Positions 33,928-45,320 of a stretch of 64,000 nucleotides of DNA are shown here, piece after piece. A program made the translations under genes and the position numbers. The stretch lies in the NCBI RefSeq assembly GCF_028009165.1, contig NC_079246.1, forward strand, positions 930,001-994,000, read 5' to 3'. The stretch comes from Akanthomyces muscarius (lineage: Eukaryota > Ascomycota > Sordariomycetes > Hypocreales > Cordycipitaceae). The number at the start of each line of letters is the position of its first letter. Position 1 is the stretch's first letter. Under the pieces are notes generated by a model that was given only the letters and a program-made list of their open reading frames with translations, ran no database searches and was not told the origin of the DNA.

Positions 33928-35791
33928 ATGTCTCTTCCAGAACTGCCGAGGCTCGACGCTTCCCAATTCAGATGGCACCCAGCGCCGGGCTCCAGCCGCA
34001 CTCTCCAGAGACTGGCCAACGGGACAGAGGCCTGGGTCGGCATCAAGGATGAGAATGCCAAGGGCCAGTACGACACGTACCTCAACACCTCTCTGCGTGT
34101 CCAGGAGTCTGGTGCGCTCTCCCTCTCCACGCTCCGCGATGCTCTCGTGCTGGCCCTGGTTCAAGTTCGCTTCGCGCATCCAGACATCGCGTGTGACGCT
34201 GTCTGGGGCCAAGATGCCAGCCCGAGCAAGCCGCATCTTCAGTACACACCGCCTGAAAGCACCGAGGCCGCTCTCGCGTGGGCGAGGAGCCGTGTTGCCA
34301 TCACCGCAGGCGGCTACGATGGCTTGCAGCTTCAGCTTGACCTCAGTCGCCAGCGACGCTCGCGCGCCCCCAAGTCAGCGCCGTCCTTTTCCATTACGCT
34401 GCTCTCCAACGAGTCAGACCGAGAGCGCAGGTTGCTCGCCGGCGCCAAGGTGGACATGCTGATTCGATTCAATCACATCTTCTGGGACGCCATGAGCTCT
34501 CGCGACTTTACCGGGCAGATACTGCGTTGCGCCGCCAAACATCTGCAAAAGAATGCTGCCCAGACTTTGCCGTCGTTGGAATGGGGCACCGAGATTGCTC
34601 GGCTGGCAACGCCGCTCCTCGATGCGTGCGCAGTCGATGTTGACACGTTGGGTGCCGACTTTGAGGCCGCTAGAGGAGAGTTTATTGATGCCTTGTTGCG
34701 ATCAGGGGTGAGTGGTGGCGGATTTTATTATGCTATTTTTTTCTTCTTTCGTTTTCTCTCTCGGGTTTCGCTGACAACGTCATCAATACCGGGTTAGGCG
34801 AGCTGGGGTCTTCCCGTCACCAACAGTACTGGGGACGCACGCTCAGAGTGGTTCACCTTTAGCAAGGAGCAAACAAAGAAGATGATCCAGGCCGTCAAGA
34901 CTCGTCTGGGGCAGCAGTATACCATCTCGCATCTTGGACACGCCGCCATGGTTTTGGCGCTGCTCCAGAGCAACCCGCTTGGTTCGAGCGCCCCCCCTGG
35001 TACAGCCCTCATCACCCCGCTCCCTGTAAATGGACGCAGATTTCTCAAGCGTGAACATCAGGAACATCGATTCGGCTCGTGCCAGGCCGGCGCCGTCGTT
35101 GAATTCAAAGACTTGGCATCATGGGCTCCCGCAACAGATCACCCTGGCAGTGTACAAGAGGCATTGGGCAAGCTCTCCAGGCATGTCAAGGATTCTTACG
35201 ACTATTGGCTGCGCAACCAATTCCAATTGCCTCTGGGCATATCCAAAGACAACTTTTTGTCCGCCTTCCTCTCATCGTGCGTGTATTTTTTTCCTAGCAG
35301 GAGTCTCTGCTCAATCTCGAAAGCTGACATGCAACGCAGGTCTCCCATGCCTTTTACGGGGTCTTCCATCCCGGTGAGTACATGCAGCCAAGACGCCCGA
35401 CTTGTTGACTTGCGCACAGCTGTCATTTGCGTATCCATTAGAATACTAATGTTGTCAAACAAAGATTTTTGTTACCGATGGTCTGGTAGACAACTACGTT
35501 CCTGGGCACGTTGCAACGCCGGATGGCGAGCAACTGCTCGACGTCGAAAGCTGCGTTTTTGGAGTCGACACCTACATGTCAGATATGTAAGTCTTTTGTT
35601 CATTTCGCGTTTAAAAGTGTCTGCCTAGGCTAATGGTAAACTCAAGTCTTATCCGTATGGAGAGCTGGAAAGGTGCTACAGTTCTCTCCGTCTGCTACAA
35701 TGACGGATGTCTACAGGCCGAGACTGCGAGAGAGTTTTTGGGCCGCGTCGCGCAGTTCATGCTTGCCTTTATTCAGGAGGAGCACCCATGA
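33928..35791 (+). CDS. HxxxD acyltransferase, TRI3-like
   Basis: Modelled exons 33928-34707, 34798-35276, 35340-35373, 35465-35586 and 35647-35791, all GT-AG, giving 519 residues. The HxxxD acyl-transfer motif is HIFWD in FNHIFWDAMSS. The C-terminal block CYNDG with WKGATVLSV matches the condensation-like family of trichothecene O-acetyltransferases (TRI3 type), so transfer of an acyl group to a sesquiterpene hydroxyl is likely. The gene is odd around its third exon: read in one frame this 34-base piece encodes a family-like SHAFYGVFHP, but canonical splicing into exon 4 (FVTDGLVDNY) needs the other frame (SPMPFTGSSIP). The alternative donor GTGTAT at 35281 gives the conserved-looking frame and then a one-base clash. 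So either the short exon is not conserved or the gene carries a small frameshift. The overall call is firm; the exon 2-4 structure is not. Confidence 0.8.
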
Positions 35792-36716
35792 GAGGCCTGG
35801 GCGCCTCAATTTTATCAAAACTTCATTCAGATTTAAGCTCCTAGAATTAGATGAATTGCATTTTCTTTTTCAAGATTTGTCTGCCTCAATATGGCCGTTC
35901 TGCGCGTGCTTTTTCGAGTCCATCCCAGCGCACTAGTAACACTACTAAGGTACAGTGCTGCGGAACGGGCCTCCCAATACCAAGCTACTAATAAACCAAG
36001 GCACAAAAACAAAACGAAAAACCCAATTAACACCTAATCCCCTCTGCTGCGGAACACTACACGTCATGACTCAAGTTGTGATCATGTCCCTTGTTGGCTA
36101 GCCCTAATCGAAGCAGCATCTGTCCTGGTGAACTGAGGGGGGGTGATTTGTGGCAGAGGTGGCAAGGTGAAGGGGCGCGCTAAGTTCGTTAGATTCAATC
36201 TCACGTCAACTTTTCACTATAATCTTACATCTGGACCCTTCAAATTCGAATTGAATAAAGAAATAAATAATCCGGAGTAAATCAACTAACTTGAATAGAA
36301 ATCGACCGACCCGGCACTAAGAATAACGGGGCGGGCCAGACAAGGATAGTCACCGCAAGTACCGCAAGTTAGTTCGGGACTCGCTGAGGCTTTCGCCGAG
36401 GCTCTGAACTGTGTTGATCGTCATGTTGCCTCTATCAGTAGTGGAATATCTAATGCCTTCTCGGTCTCACAGCAGTGAGCCCCCCACCGTCATCCATCAA
36501 CAGGGAAATCCCAGACGGCTCATAACTTGCTGGGGGCTTTGCCGAGACCAAGGCTCTCACCCGTTGTCCGCTACCGCTTCCAGGCAGACGTGGACCTGAT
36601 ATGACAACTCAGCAAGCCCCAATCGTTTTCTGTTCAGAGAGTCTCCTTTACCTTTCATATTTTCAGCCCAGTAACTTTATCGCTGTGACGCCAAGTAACG
36701 TCTGCGTTGGCATAGC
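35792..36716. other. Intergenic stretch upstream of the FMO gene
   Basis: 925 bases without a supportable gene. Contains a GTCACCGCAAGTACCGCAAGT direct repeat near 36351-36370 and the FMO promoter. Confidence 0.5.
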
Positions 36717-39128
36717 ATGGCCAAAACTGTCTGCATCGTAGGTTAGTGTCACCCAATCCACCCATTCATTGCTCAGTCGTGCGGCCTATTCGTGTTAACA
36801 TTTGTCGCTACTAGGTGCTGGGCCTGCCGGCCTTACAGCGGCCAAGAACTTGCTCCATGGGGCGCCAAAGGACTTCTTCAAAGTCACCTTGTTTGACGCC
36901 CAGAAGGATATCGGCGGCCTGTGGCCAACGTCTGTAGACGACACCCAGCGCCAGATCCATCCCCTCATGTTCACCAACGGCAGCAAGCATACTGTGGCTT
37001 TTAGCGACTTATGCTGGGATGACGACAGCATTGATCAGTTCCCCAGGGCGCACAATGTCGGCGAATATCTCCATCGCTACCTGAAACGCCATCTCCAAGG
37101 GAACAAGAGCTTCCAGTTGGTGTTGGACACGCGCGTGGTCAACGCTGAGCGTCCGGAAGGTGACTCTGGACCGTGGAGCGTCAAGTTGGAGTCGTCCTCG
37201 GGTTCTCAGACACAATGCTACGATTATTTAATCGTTGCGTCTGGCTTCTTTGGAAAGCCCATCATACCGCCCTACTTTCGAGACGACATTGTCGGTCGCG
37301 ACATTCCCGTAGTCCACAGCTGCCACTATCGGAACCTCAAAAGCTTGCTGGGCAAAGGTCGGCCGGGTGGGGGCAAGATCTTGGTCGTTGGCGGGCAAAT
37401 GTCTGGAGTAGAAATATCTGGAACCATTGCTACTCATCTTTCCTCGGCTATTCACTCTCCCGATGACTGCGGGATCACGGATATCGAGCACTATTCCATC
37501 CATAATGTGGTACCACGGCCGACGTGGGTTTTTCCATTGTTTACAAGTCCAGAGGTATGTCTTTATCTTCGAAAAAGCTTCTTGCAAAGAACCATTTTTT
37601 TTTCTTTTCCTTGAGAGACAGAAACATGTGGGAATGCTAATGTGAGACCCAGCCGGCGTCTTCCGCGCCTCCATTCCTGCCGCTGGAGTTTTCGCTTCTC
37701 AACCGCAGCAACAGAGGCGAGGTCTTGGTGAACACACAAGGACACATTGACGAGGAAAACGCAGAGTTCCTGCACGGTCTCTATCAGTACATGCTAGGCG
37801 GCAGCCAGTCGGAGTTTTCCTCTGAAATGGAAATCACTGACGATTTCATGACAACCCAGCCTCACATGTCCGTCAGTGACTGGTACAGCGAATTTGTTCG
37901 AAGCGGCATGATCGAAGTGACACTTGGAAAGGTTGTGTCCATGAAAGGACGAACCGCGCACATCTCTGGAGACGCAGACGACATCTCCAATGTGGCAGCC
38001 GTCGTCATCGCCACCGGCTTTGACCCGACTCCGTGTCTAGAATTCTTGCCCGAGGACGTCCGGCGCAAGATGTCGCATTCGCCCGAGCACGTCAACCAGC
38101 CGCTGGCCCTGGCTTTCCACGGCACACACCATCCCGCGGTGCCCCATATTGGCTTTGTGGGATTCTACCGGAACCCCTACTGGGGGGTGATGGAGATGCA
38201 GGCCAGGTTCCTAACGAAGTTGTGGTCCGATCCGGACTCTGCCAGCCTGCAACGCATGCTCGCCGATGATGACTCCATAGAGAGGACTCTGTCGCTGCGA
38301 GATGACCCCCGCGTGTCGCAGTATCCCATGGGAGACTATCCCTGGCTGATGCAAGAATTTGCCCAGGCCCTGCAGCTTGAAATGAGTCCGCTGCCACAGG
38401 TAGTCGCGCCGCCCGTGCTGTCGCACAATGATCGACCACTGGACACGCTCACGCCCGCTAGATACCTGGACGCTTCCCCTGAAGAACAGGCTCGTCGAGA
38501 GGCAGCCGTGTCCATCCACAATGTTGCAACAGCCATCGAGGCTGCCCTGACAACTCCAAAGTATGTTGCCCGGGGCGTCTTCCGCAGCTTGCTGGGGAGG
38601 TGGAACGTGGAGACGACTGTGTTCGGCTCGTCGACCTCGGCAGCCGCCACAGCAAGCACCACCACCACCCTATCCAGCACGGCCGACTTCAACCTGCGCA
38701 GAAAGACGGCAGACGGCGTGCAGCATCTGACCAACGGCCATCGAATTCAGTGCGATGACGAGGGCTTTGAGTACGTGTGCGTGGAGGCTGCGGACCCGGG
38801 CGCTGAGGCCTCCCCAGCCATCGCCATCCACGCCCCGGCCATCTGGCGCTACGACGAATCAAACGACTCTCTCAGTATCTGGTCTGCGCAGCAAACTATA
38901 CGTCCCGAGGCCGACGCCTTCTCCCACACTCTTTCTTTCCAGCAACCCGAGGACGAGAGCGAGCGTGAGGAGGGCTGGCGCGCTACAGCAGCGCATTTGC
39001 GGTCTGACGAGCAAACCATCAGCTACAAATTCAAATTTGAGGCTGTCAATCTGCAAGAGTGGTCAATCACCACTCATCAACAAGATGGCGAGAGTGAAGT
39101 CGTGGTGGCAAAGGTGTTTACCCGTTAG
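36717..39128 (+). CDS. Flavin-dependent monooxygenase with an extra C-terminal domain
   Basis: Exons 36717-36741, 36815-37554 and 37653-39128, with introns of 73 and 98 bp (GT-AG). The first exon is only 25 bases and encodes MAKTVCIV. 746 residues. The FAD Rossmann motif GAGPAG is at 9-14 and straddles intron 1. An FMO-type HSCHYRNL stretch, the NADPH-binding VVGGQMSG and the late VIATGFD motif follow in order. So this is a class B flavin monooxygenase (FMO or N-hydroxylase group) that would oxygenate N, S or a ketone. From about residue 555 a further 190 residues begin with GRWNVE and end with a VNLQEWSITTH block. This looks like a separate beta-rich domain, perhaps of the DUF6314 kind known fused to fungal FMOs (by-eye suggestion). 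Ser/Thr/Ala-rich linker in between. Its place in the pathway is inferred from position. Confidence 0.88.
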
Positions 39129-40222
39129 ATTGGTAGATGTATTTGCCGCCTGCCCGGTGCTGCTCGCTGGGTGGAAGTAAGCTCTATGTATATGCTACTA
39201 CAAGAAAAAAAGCTGCATCTAGGCCTTTTGATACTACTACTAGAGATTAGGCAGGTTATAATAGTAAAAAAGACGGGTGATATAGCCAACCACTACTTTT
39301 ACAGGCGGAGAATCTTTCATTGGGGGCTTTATTTAGTGTAGCTTATCGAGGGGCACTGAAGCAAGCACCACAGTTGGCGCGATATAGCGAATACCTCCCC
39401 TGTATCTGCGCCAGCACAGTGATTGGACGAGCTGCGGCGCATCATTATTACATTACAGCGAAAGCCTCATCTGCAACCTTGTAACAGCAGTGTGTCGAAC
39501 TATACAAGATGCCAACCCATCCAAGGCTCCCCCTGTGCCATCCATGTGCTGACCAAGTCCATAGTGTTAGGTCGTGGCCAGCATAGAAGACTACCACCAT
39601 AGGATTCTTTACGAGTAACTAATTAGCGCAAGAGACACGTCCAGCCCGCATCTTGTCCTTTCTGTTTCTTAGAGCACAGGCTGCAGTCTTCGACACACTG
39701 GCTGGCCGCCAGGTAGCGTTAAAGGAATCGGCTCCAGGCCGTGTCGTGAGGTGGACTGACCGGCACCGGCCGCGGCTATTATGGTGTGATGCTATTCCAG
39801 CAGACCACGACTGCAGCGGCCGGACGACTCTTAGCAACACGCTCACTATTCGCATTCCACAGTGAACGTGGACAACCGTACATCACAACTAGAAACTATG
39901 ATAGCCATTTATAAGATCAATCGCGCCGGGAGCCTTATGGCGCCACTAGCAGGTTTCAACAGCTTAACTGCACAAAACGTTAGTGGCTGCGGTGTCTAAT
40001 AATACAACGCACCGGCTACGGTAGCTACACCGGCAACACCTTGGACTAAGTTACGAACGTTAGTTAGGGCCTAGGCAGCCGCCACGTGCTGTGCCAGCGG
40101 CGGCGACAAGACTTAGGCGTTGCCACTAGCCATATTAGCTACAACACCTACAAGGAATATTCAGCCTCATTTTTTTTCTTTTTTCTCTCCAGTCCAGATT
40201 TCCAAATCTGCGGACATTGAAG
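39129..40222. other. Intergenic stretch upstream of the third P450
   Basis: 1.1 kb with no supportable gene. Several GCCACTAGC/GTTAGTGGC-type words in both orientations near 39945-40130 hint at degraded repeat sequence, but no element can be bounded. Confidence 0.45.
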
Positions 40223-41889
40223 ATGGCTGTCCCTATCTGGTTCGCCTGGGTCCTTGTGGCTGTCTTCGGCTACCTCGTCTACAAAAAGTCAACGAGCAAG
40301 AACAAGAGCAGGCTCCCGCCCGGGCCGAAGCCGCTGCCTGTGCTAGGGAACATTAATGACTTTCCGCCGCCCGGAAAGCTCGAGTACCAGCACTGGCTGG
40401 AGCATAAAGATGTCCACGGGGCTATTAGTTCCGTCACCGTTATGGGCATGACGCTCGTCATCATCCACGACAAAAAAGCCGCCCACGAACTGCTCGACCA
40501 GAGGGCGGCCAGGACGTCGGGACGGCCCACCATGGTCATGGCCAACCAGCTGTGCGGCTACGAGGCGATTGTCGTCTGCCAGAGCTACAATTCCACGTTC
40601 CGCCGGTACCGCAAGTACCTGCACCGCGAGCTCGGCACCAAGGCGTCGGCGGCGCAGTTCCAAGACGTCCAGGAGGCCGAGGTCAGCCGCCAGCTCGTGC
40701 GCGCGCTCAAACACCCGGAGCAGTGGAAGTCGCATTTGAAAACGTGAGACCATTGCCATCCTTTATTCGAGTCTGCTGCAGACCGCTAACGCTTCTTAGT
40801 ACCGCCGCCGCCACGGTCCTCAAAATGGCCTACGGATATACCATTGAGCCTAACAAGCCCGACATGCTGGTCGACCTGATTGACCAGATGATGACCGAGT
40901 TCTCCCTTGCCGCCGTCCCCATGGCCTGGGCAGTCGACATCATCCCGGCATTGCGCTACTTGCCCGAGGGCATTCCCGGCGTCAAATTCAAGGAGACGGC
41001 GCGCCGGTGGAAAAGGTCGATCCACGCATCCGGCTACATCCCCTACAACTTCGTCCGCCGCCAGATGGCCAGCCTTACCTCGCGGCCGTGCTACGTGTCC
41101 AAGCTCGTGCAGCAGCTCACGCACGAGAGCGCCGATGGCAAGCTAAGCGGTGAGGATGAGCATGCTATTATCTGGACCGCGGCCAGTTTGTACGGCGCCG
41201 CCGCCGACACCACCGTCATCACGCTCACGGCTTTTACCGCCGCCATGATTATGTTTCCCAATGTGCAGAAGATGGCTCAGGATGAGATTGACCGTGTCGT
41301 CGGCTCAGAGCGGCTGCCAACCTTTGCCGACCGCGAGAGCCTGCCGTACATTGACGCGCTAGTCAAGGAGGCCTCTCGCTGGTGGCCCATTTCGCCAATG
41401 GGCTTCCCCCATACGGCAACCGAGGACATCGAGTATGAGGGCATGCATATCCCTAAAGGCTCGCTCCTCCTGCCTGCCGTCTGGTGGTTCCTCCATGACC
41501 CCGAGGTCTACGCCGACCCGGAGCGCTTTGACCCGGAGCGGTTCCTGGCGCCGCGCAGCGAGCCCGACCCGCGTACCGAGGCCTTTGGCTATGGTCGCCG
41601 CATCTGTCCCGGTCGCTTCTTTGCCGACTCAAGCCTATTCCTTAATATTGCCCAAACGCTCGCCACATTCAGCTTTACCAAGAAGGTGGGAAAGGACGGC
41701 AAGGAGATTGACGTCAACATCGAGGCAAAGCCCGGCCTGCTGACGTACCCTGCCGAGTTTGAGTTTCAAATTTCTCCGAGAAGCGCCAGGCACGTCAGAC
41801 TCATCGAGCAGTTGGATCGCAAGCATGCTTGGGAGGCGGGCGATGCAGAACTCCTTGACAACTTGGAGGACTTTGCGGCGAGGAATTAG
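40223..41889 (+). CDS. Cytochrome P450 (OrdA-like / CYP64-type style)
   Basis: Exons 40223-40743 and 40800-41889 with a 56 bp GT-AG intron. 536 residues. An N-terminal anchor of about 18 hydrophobic residues is followed by a basic stretch and the hinge LPPGPKPLPVLGN. The I-helix is GAAADTTVI (AxxDT intact), ExxR is in KEASR, the PERF region reads DPERFDPERFL and the haem loop FGYGRRICPGRFFA has its Cys near 442. The style (LPPGPKPLP hinge, PxxF segment, long C-terminus) is that of fungal O-methylsterigmatocystin-oxidoreductase-like P450s, a broad group acting on many secondary metabolites. Different from the other two P450s here, so the cluster has three unrelated oxidases. GC content and codon use look higher than in its neighbours. 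The last 30 residues or so are charged and non-conserved. Confidence 0.9.
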
Positions 41890-42453
41890 TTCCCTCCAGT
41901 CTGGCTCGCTTGCATGGATGAACTAATGCCGAGTCGGATTCACTGTCTTGCGCGTTATGCTAACTTGTGTCGCAACCAATACTGGGTATTCCTGCCGGGA
42001 TCTAAGTGAATGTACGTGGTCGCACTCGTGATCGATGTGAGCTGCGGGTGTGTCGCCAATACGCGTGGATACATTGTCACCTCGGCCGCATTACCGCTGT
42101 CGCAACATCTCCAATTCCGAGTTCAAAGTTGCACCTAAATTAAAGTGCCTATTAGCGCCACCTTCGTTTACCAGCCGCTGGCCACGATGTACGTAATTTA
42201 TTACTTGGATGGGGGCCTAAGACGTGTATGGATTTTTATCCCGCTCCCCGAGGGTCTAGACAGAGCTATCTTGCGCATCGATACATTTCATACCTGACTT
42301 CCAATGCCCTACGATTTCACTTTCACTGCCGATCCAGCCTCGCCTTTATGCTCCATAACAGGCCTACTTGAAGGCCAATTCCCCAGTGTTCAGTTTCCCA
42401 TTGTCAGCAGCTAAAGCACGGTCTGCCACTATTGAGACTGTTTCTTAGCGTAG

Positions 42454-42478
42454 CTTCATAAAGAGTGACTTTATGAAG
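42454..42478. repeat. Perfect stem-loop, 10 bp arms
   Basis: CTTCATAAAG, a 5-base loop and CTTTATGAAG. It lies just beyond the 3' end of the LINE coding remnant on the minus strand and may be part of the element's 3' tail. Confidence 0.6.
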
Positions 42479-42479
42479 A

Positions 42480-42770
42480 TTGCTGGGTCGCCTTAAGCCT
42501 TTTCGTTGCCACCGCGAATTTGATTGCTGCCCTTACAGCTTACATGTCTGGCTTCCAATTCCCGTCATCGGACGCTGCTTTTCTCCCTAAGAAAAATGAA
42601 ATATTCCCCATTATTGTCCCTGAACACCTAAGCAAGACCTTGTGTTGCGCTATCCGCTGTCTGCATCGGAAGAAAAAACTCTCAACAGTCTCGGATGTTT
42701 GGCCACATCCACACAGGTCGGATTCCGCGGCTCCAATCCTGTATAGAAGACCATTAGGTCTGGCCATGGC
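42480..42770 (-). mobile_element. Truncated, inactive Tad1-type LINE fragment (ORF2 C-terminus)
   Basis: Read on the minus strand, the stretch from about 42767 down to 42480 encodes a typical C-terminal zinc-knuckle end of fungal non-LTR retrotransposon ORF2: CGCGQTSETVESFFFRC, then SFFLGRKAASDD, NWKPDM and AVRAAIKFAVATKRL. An in-frame TAA interrupts it between NWKPDM and AVRAAIK. No reverse transcriptase or endonuclease sequence precedes it, so the copy is strongly 5'-truncated and decayed, as expected for an old LINE insertion. Confidence 0.75.
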
Positions 42771-43397
42771 AGTACGTATTCGACTACAATAAATAAGTTA
42801 TCATTATAATCTATTAATGAGGGACCTTGATAGTATACAGCGGGTGCTATGGACACTTCGCCACGGCCTGGTATTGCTTGATCTTCTGGGTCTCTGGGCG
42901 AATGCGAGGCCGGCGTGCCGGCGTACCTGTTCTCCGTCTCTTCGGGCCTCCTAGACAGTGAGCGACATCGCAGGGCTGAAACGACTGCAGCCTGACATCA
43001 GACCCCAGCGCTCGAGCAAGGTATATCGTACAAAAATTGCCGGCCTTGCTCCAGGAGCCAGTCTCCATCGATGGCCTCTCTTGGCGTTCTCTCGTCCACC
43101 ATGTACATCGGAGTCTCGCAGGCGGCTCTCTATATACATGACCAAGTTTCATCAAACAGTCTCTTAGTATGTCTAAGCCGCAGGCAAGATATTGACTATG
43201 AACCGTATTCTAATCAGGGCGAACACAGATGTCATAGTGACGACTCATTGCGCGTGGACGCACTTGAACTACAGTAGCGAAGTAAGCCAAGATCGTATCG
43301 GCGTAGCTAGACGACGGAAACCTATAAAGTTTCCTGCCCAATCAATATGGCACAAAGTCGTCCCAAGCAATGGCTAAATATGCGTTAGTAAAAGTAT

Positions 43398-44918
43398 TTA
43401 TGTGTTGTTCGTGTGTTGAAGTTTGCTCTTACACGTAGGTGGCCAACTCGTACCGGTGTTGGAATCATCTGGTGCAAGCTCCCACAGTCTTTCGAGCTGC
43501 TGCAGGGTCCGCTTGGCGCTTTGGTTCCGCGTGATTTCATACTGACCTTGAAGTAGCGATCTAATGTCGCTTCTAGCCCGTCCTATGGCCTCGCAGCCAG
43601 CAACAAACAGGGCTGTTGTCAGAACAATAGAGGGGTGAAGACCACTGTGTTTGGGCATAGCATCTGCAAGGTGTACAATGCTGGCGACCGAGCTCTTCAC
43701 TGCATCCGCCTCCCGATCCAGTTCCAGGCCGCATCGATGAAGGAATATTAGAGCGATATGATGCGCCACACAGTTCGCCATTCTGAAAGCCTCGGTTTGG
43801 CTCTCGTCGCACTGCCCTGCCAGCTCGTCAGACAGTATCGCCGGGGTCGCTTCATCCCGTGCCATCATAAAACGCACGATGCGAACCAATTCGGACGCAT
43901 TTGCTGCGACATAGTGATCTGAGAGCTGCCCAAGTTCCAATGCATCGAAGTCTTGAGAATATCTTCGCATGTCTTGTAGCGCGGTAATCCACGTAAAAAC
44001 TCCCAAAAGATCTTGCGAGCATGCCAGGTTACCGTCGATAACCCCAACACTCTCCACGAAAGGTAGCTCTTCGGGGTAGGCTTTGGAGACGACGGGCATA
44101 GACTTTGAGGGCCTGGGGGCCGGTAATGAGACTAGGAATTCCAGGAGTGAGAACAGCCTATTGATCAGCCGCCATAGACCAATGGTATCAGGCTCATCGG
44201 ATTCCCGTCGTCGTGCGTCTGCCAACAGCAGGTTCGCACATTCAAAGTGACTTCGCCAAAAGCTGGCGTCAGGGTCGAAGTGCAATTCGCAATTTGCGAG
44301 CATCAAGGTGGTAGCAATGACGGCGACACTATTGGCATGGCCAGGGTCATGCAAGTCTGCTTGTAGCAGAGAAAGTGCAGAAGCGCGCAACTCCATGATG
44401 CGAATATCTAGCTGTTGACGGCCGATGTCGCGGTGGGTGTTGGATGCCTTGTGAAGAGCTCCGAAAAGTAGAGTCGAGTAGAGGAGGCTGGGGAAAGCTG
44501 ACCCGACAGAGACGACAGCATTGCATGTGTCTTGCTGGATGGCCTCGTGGCAGCAGATGGCGGCAGAGGCGTCTCTAACAAAGTAGTCCAAGAATATGGC
44601 ATGAGACGGGTCCTTTAGCGGCATGAATGCGCTATAGCCACTTGAAATATTTTGCAAAGGGCTGACTAGGCGTTGGGCCGATTGGCAGCGTGGTGATGAC
44701 AACTGGTGCTCATTCATGTAGACGCATGCAGAGGCAGACCCACGGCACCTCGAGCAGCTCGGCCTCCTCTCGTCGCACTTCTGGTGCCGGGTCCTGCATC
44801 TGGAGCATCCGGTGCGGGAGCGGAGCTTCAGGCGTCGCTGTGTTCGCATATTGTTCGCTGAGGGACGTGTCAGCCCTTGCGACTTGTCAGGCTGAGATTT
44901 TCTGGAAGGAATATGCAT
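43398..44918 (-). CDS. Zn2Cys6 fungal transcription factor, candidate cluster regulator
   Basis: 506 residues from the ATG at 44918 to the stop at 43398, no intron needed. The N-terminal binuclear zinc cluster has C38, C41, C48, C55, C58 and C65 in the canonical CX2CX6CX6CX2CX6C spacing, preceded by a basic stretch. The rest is a helical fungal-TF region with no other motif recognised by eye. The frame is open upstream of 44918 but without an ATG, so a short 5' exon cannot be excluded; the ATG at 44846 is the next alternative and still keeps the whole zinc cluster. It lies between the biosynthetic genes and the deiminase genes, so it could control either side or both. No homologue of the trichothecene regulators TRI6 or TRI10 is visible in the window. 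Confidence 0.88.
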   Translation of the reverse strand: MHIPSRKSQPDKSQGLTRPSANNMRTQRRLKLRSRTGCSRCRTRHQKCDERRPSCSRCRGSASACVYMNEHQLSSPRCQSAQRLVSPLQNISSGYSAFMPLKDPSHAIFLDYFVRDASAAICCHEAIQQDTCNAVVSVGSAFPSLLYSTLLFGALHKASNTHRDIGRQQLDIRIMELRASALSLLQADLHDPGHANSVAVIATTLMLANCELHFDPDASFWRSHFECANLLLADARRRESDEPDTIGLWRLINRLFSLLEFLVSLPAPRPSKSMPVVSKAYPEELPFVESVGVIDGNLACSQDLLGVFTWITALQDMRRYSQDFDALELGQLSDHYVAANASELVRIVRFMMARDEATPAILSDELAGQCDESQTEAFRMANCVAHHIALIFLHRCGLELDREADAVKSSVASIVHLADAMPKHSGLHPSIVLTTALFVAGCEAIGRARSDIRSLLQGQYEITRNQSAKRTLQQLERLWELAPDDSNTGTSWPPTCKSKLQHTNNT

Positions 44919-45320
44919 GTCGTTTACCCGATGATCGTGGTGGGGGGAGGGCGTCAATGGCTCAGCCCAGCTCCGCCTCCCTGGTGGATGCGGCTCGGGA
45001 CCAATGGCATCGAATTGCGACAAAGTATGGGGCCAGAGTCTCAGCACGCCTCTGAAGATTCATCAAGAGTTGGCTTCAAGGGGACGGCTTGATTTATGGG
45101 ATAGTCTATTTAAGAAGCACGGCCGCCGCGGCGACCGATTGCCATTCCGGAGTCCCGCGGCTTTGATATGCTTCGTCTGGCGATAGTCGGGCGACACGAG
45201 CATTGCAACATTGTCCAACGTATAAAGGCATTCGCCTGAGCTCATCTACCGAAATTCAGGTAAAATATCATCTTCAAACGACTCTCACGAGTGCTTCCAA
45301 TACTTTCCTGCATCACCAAC
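44919..45320. promoter_or_regulatory. Divergent promoter of the regulator and the first deiminase
   Basis: About 400 bases. A TATAAAG box at 45221-45227 lies 100 bp upstream of the deiminase ATG. Confidence 0.5.
45221..45227 (+). promoter_or_regulatory. TATA box of the first agmatine deiminase
   Basis: TATAAAG, about 100 bp before the ATG at 45321. The MFS and second deiminase genes have TATA boxes at similar distances. Confidence 0.6.

Larger units (their letters stand above)
41890..43397. other. Convergent spacer (1.5 kb) with a LINE remnant
   Basis: Between the P450 stop and the regulator stop. It holds the LINE fragment and hairpin listed separately. Nothing else is supported. Confidence 0.6.
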
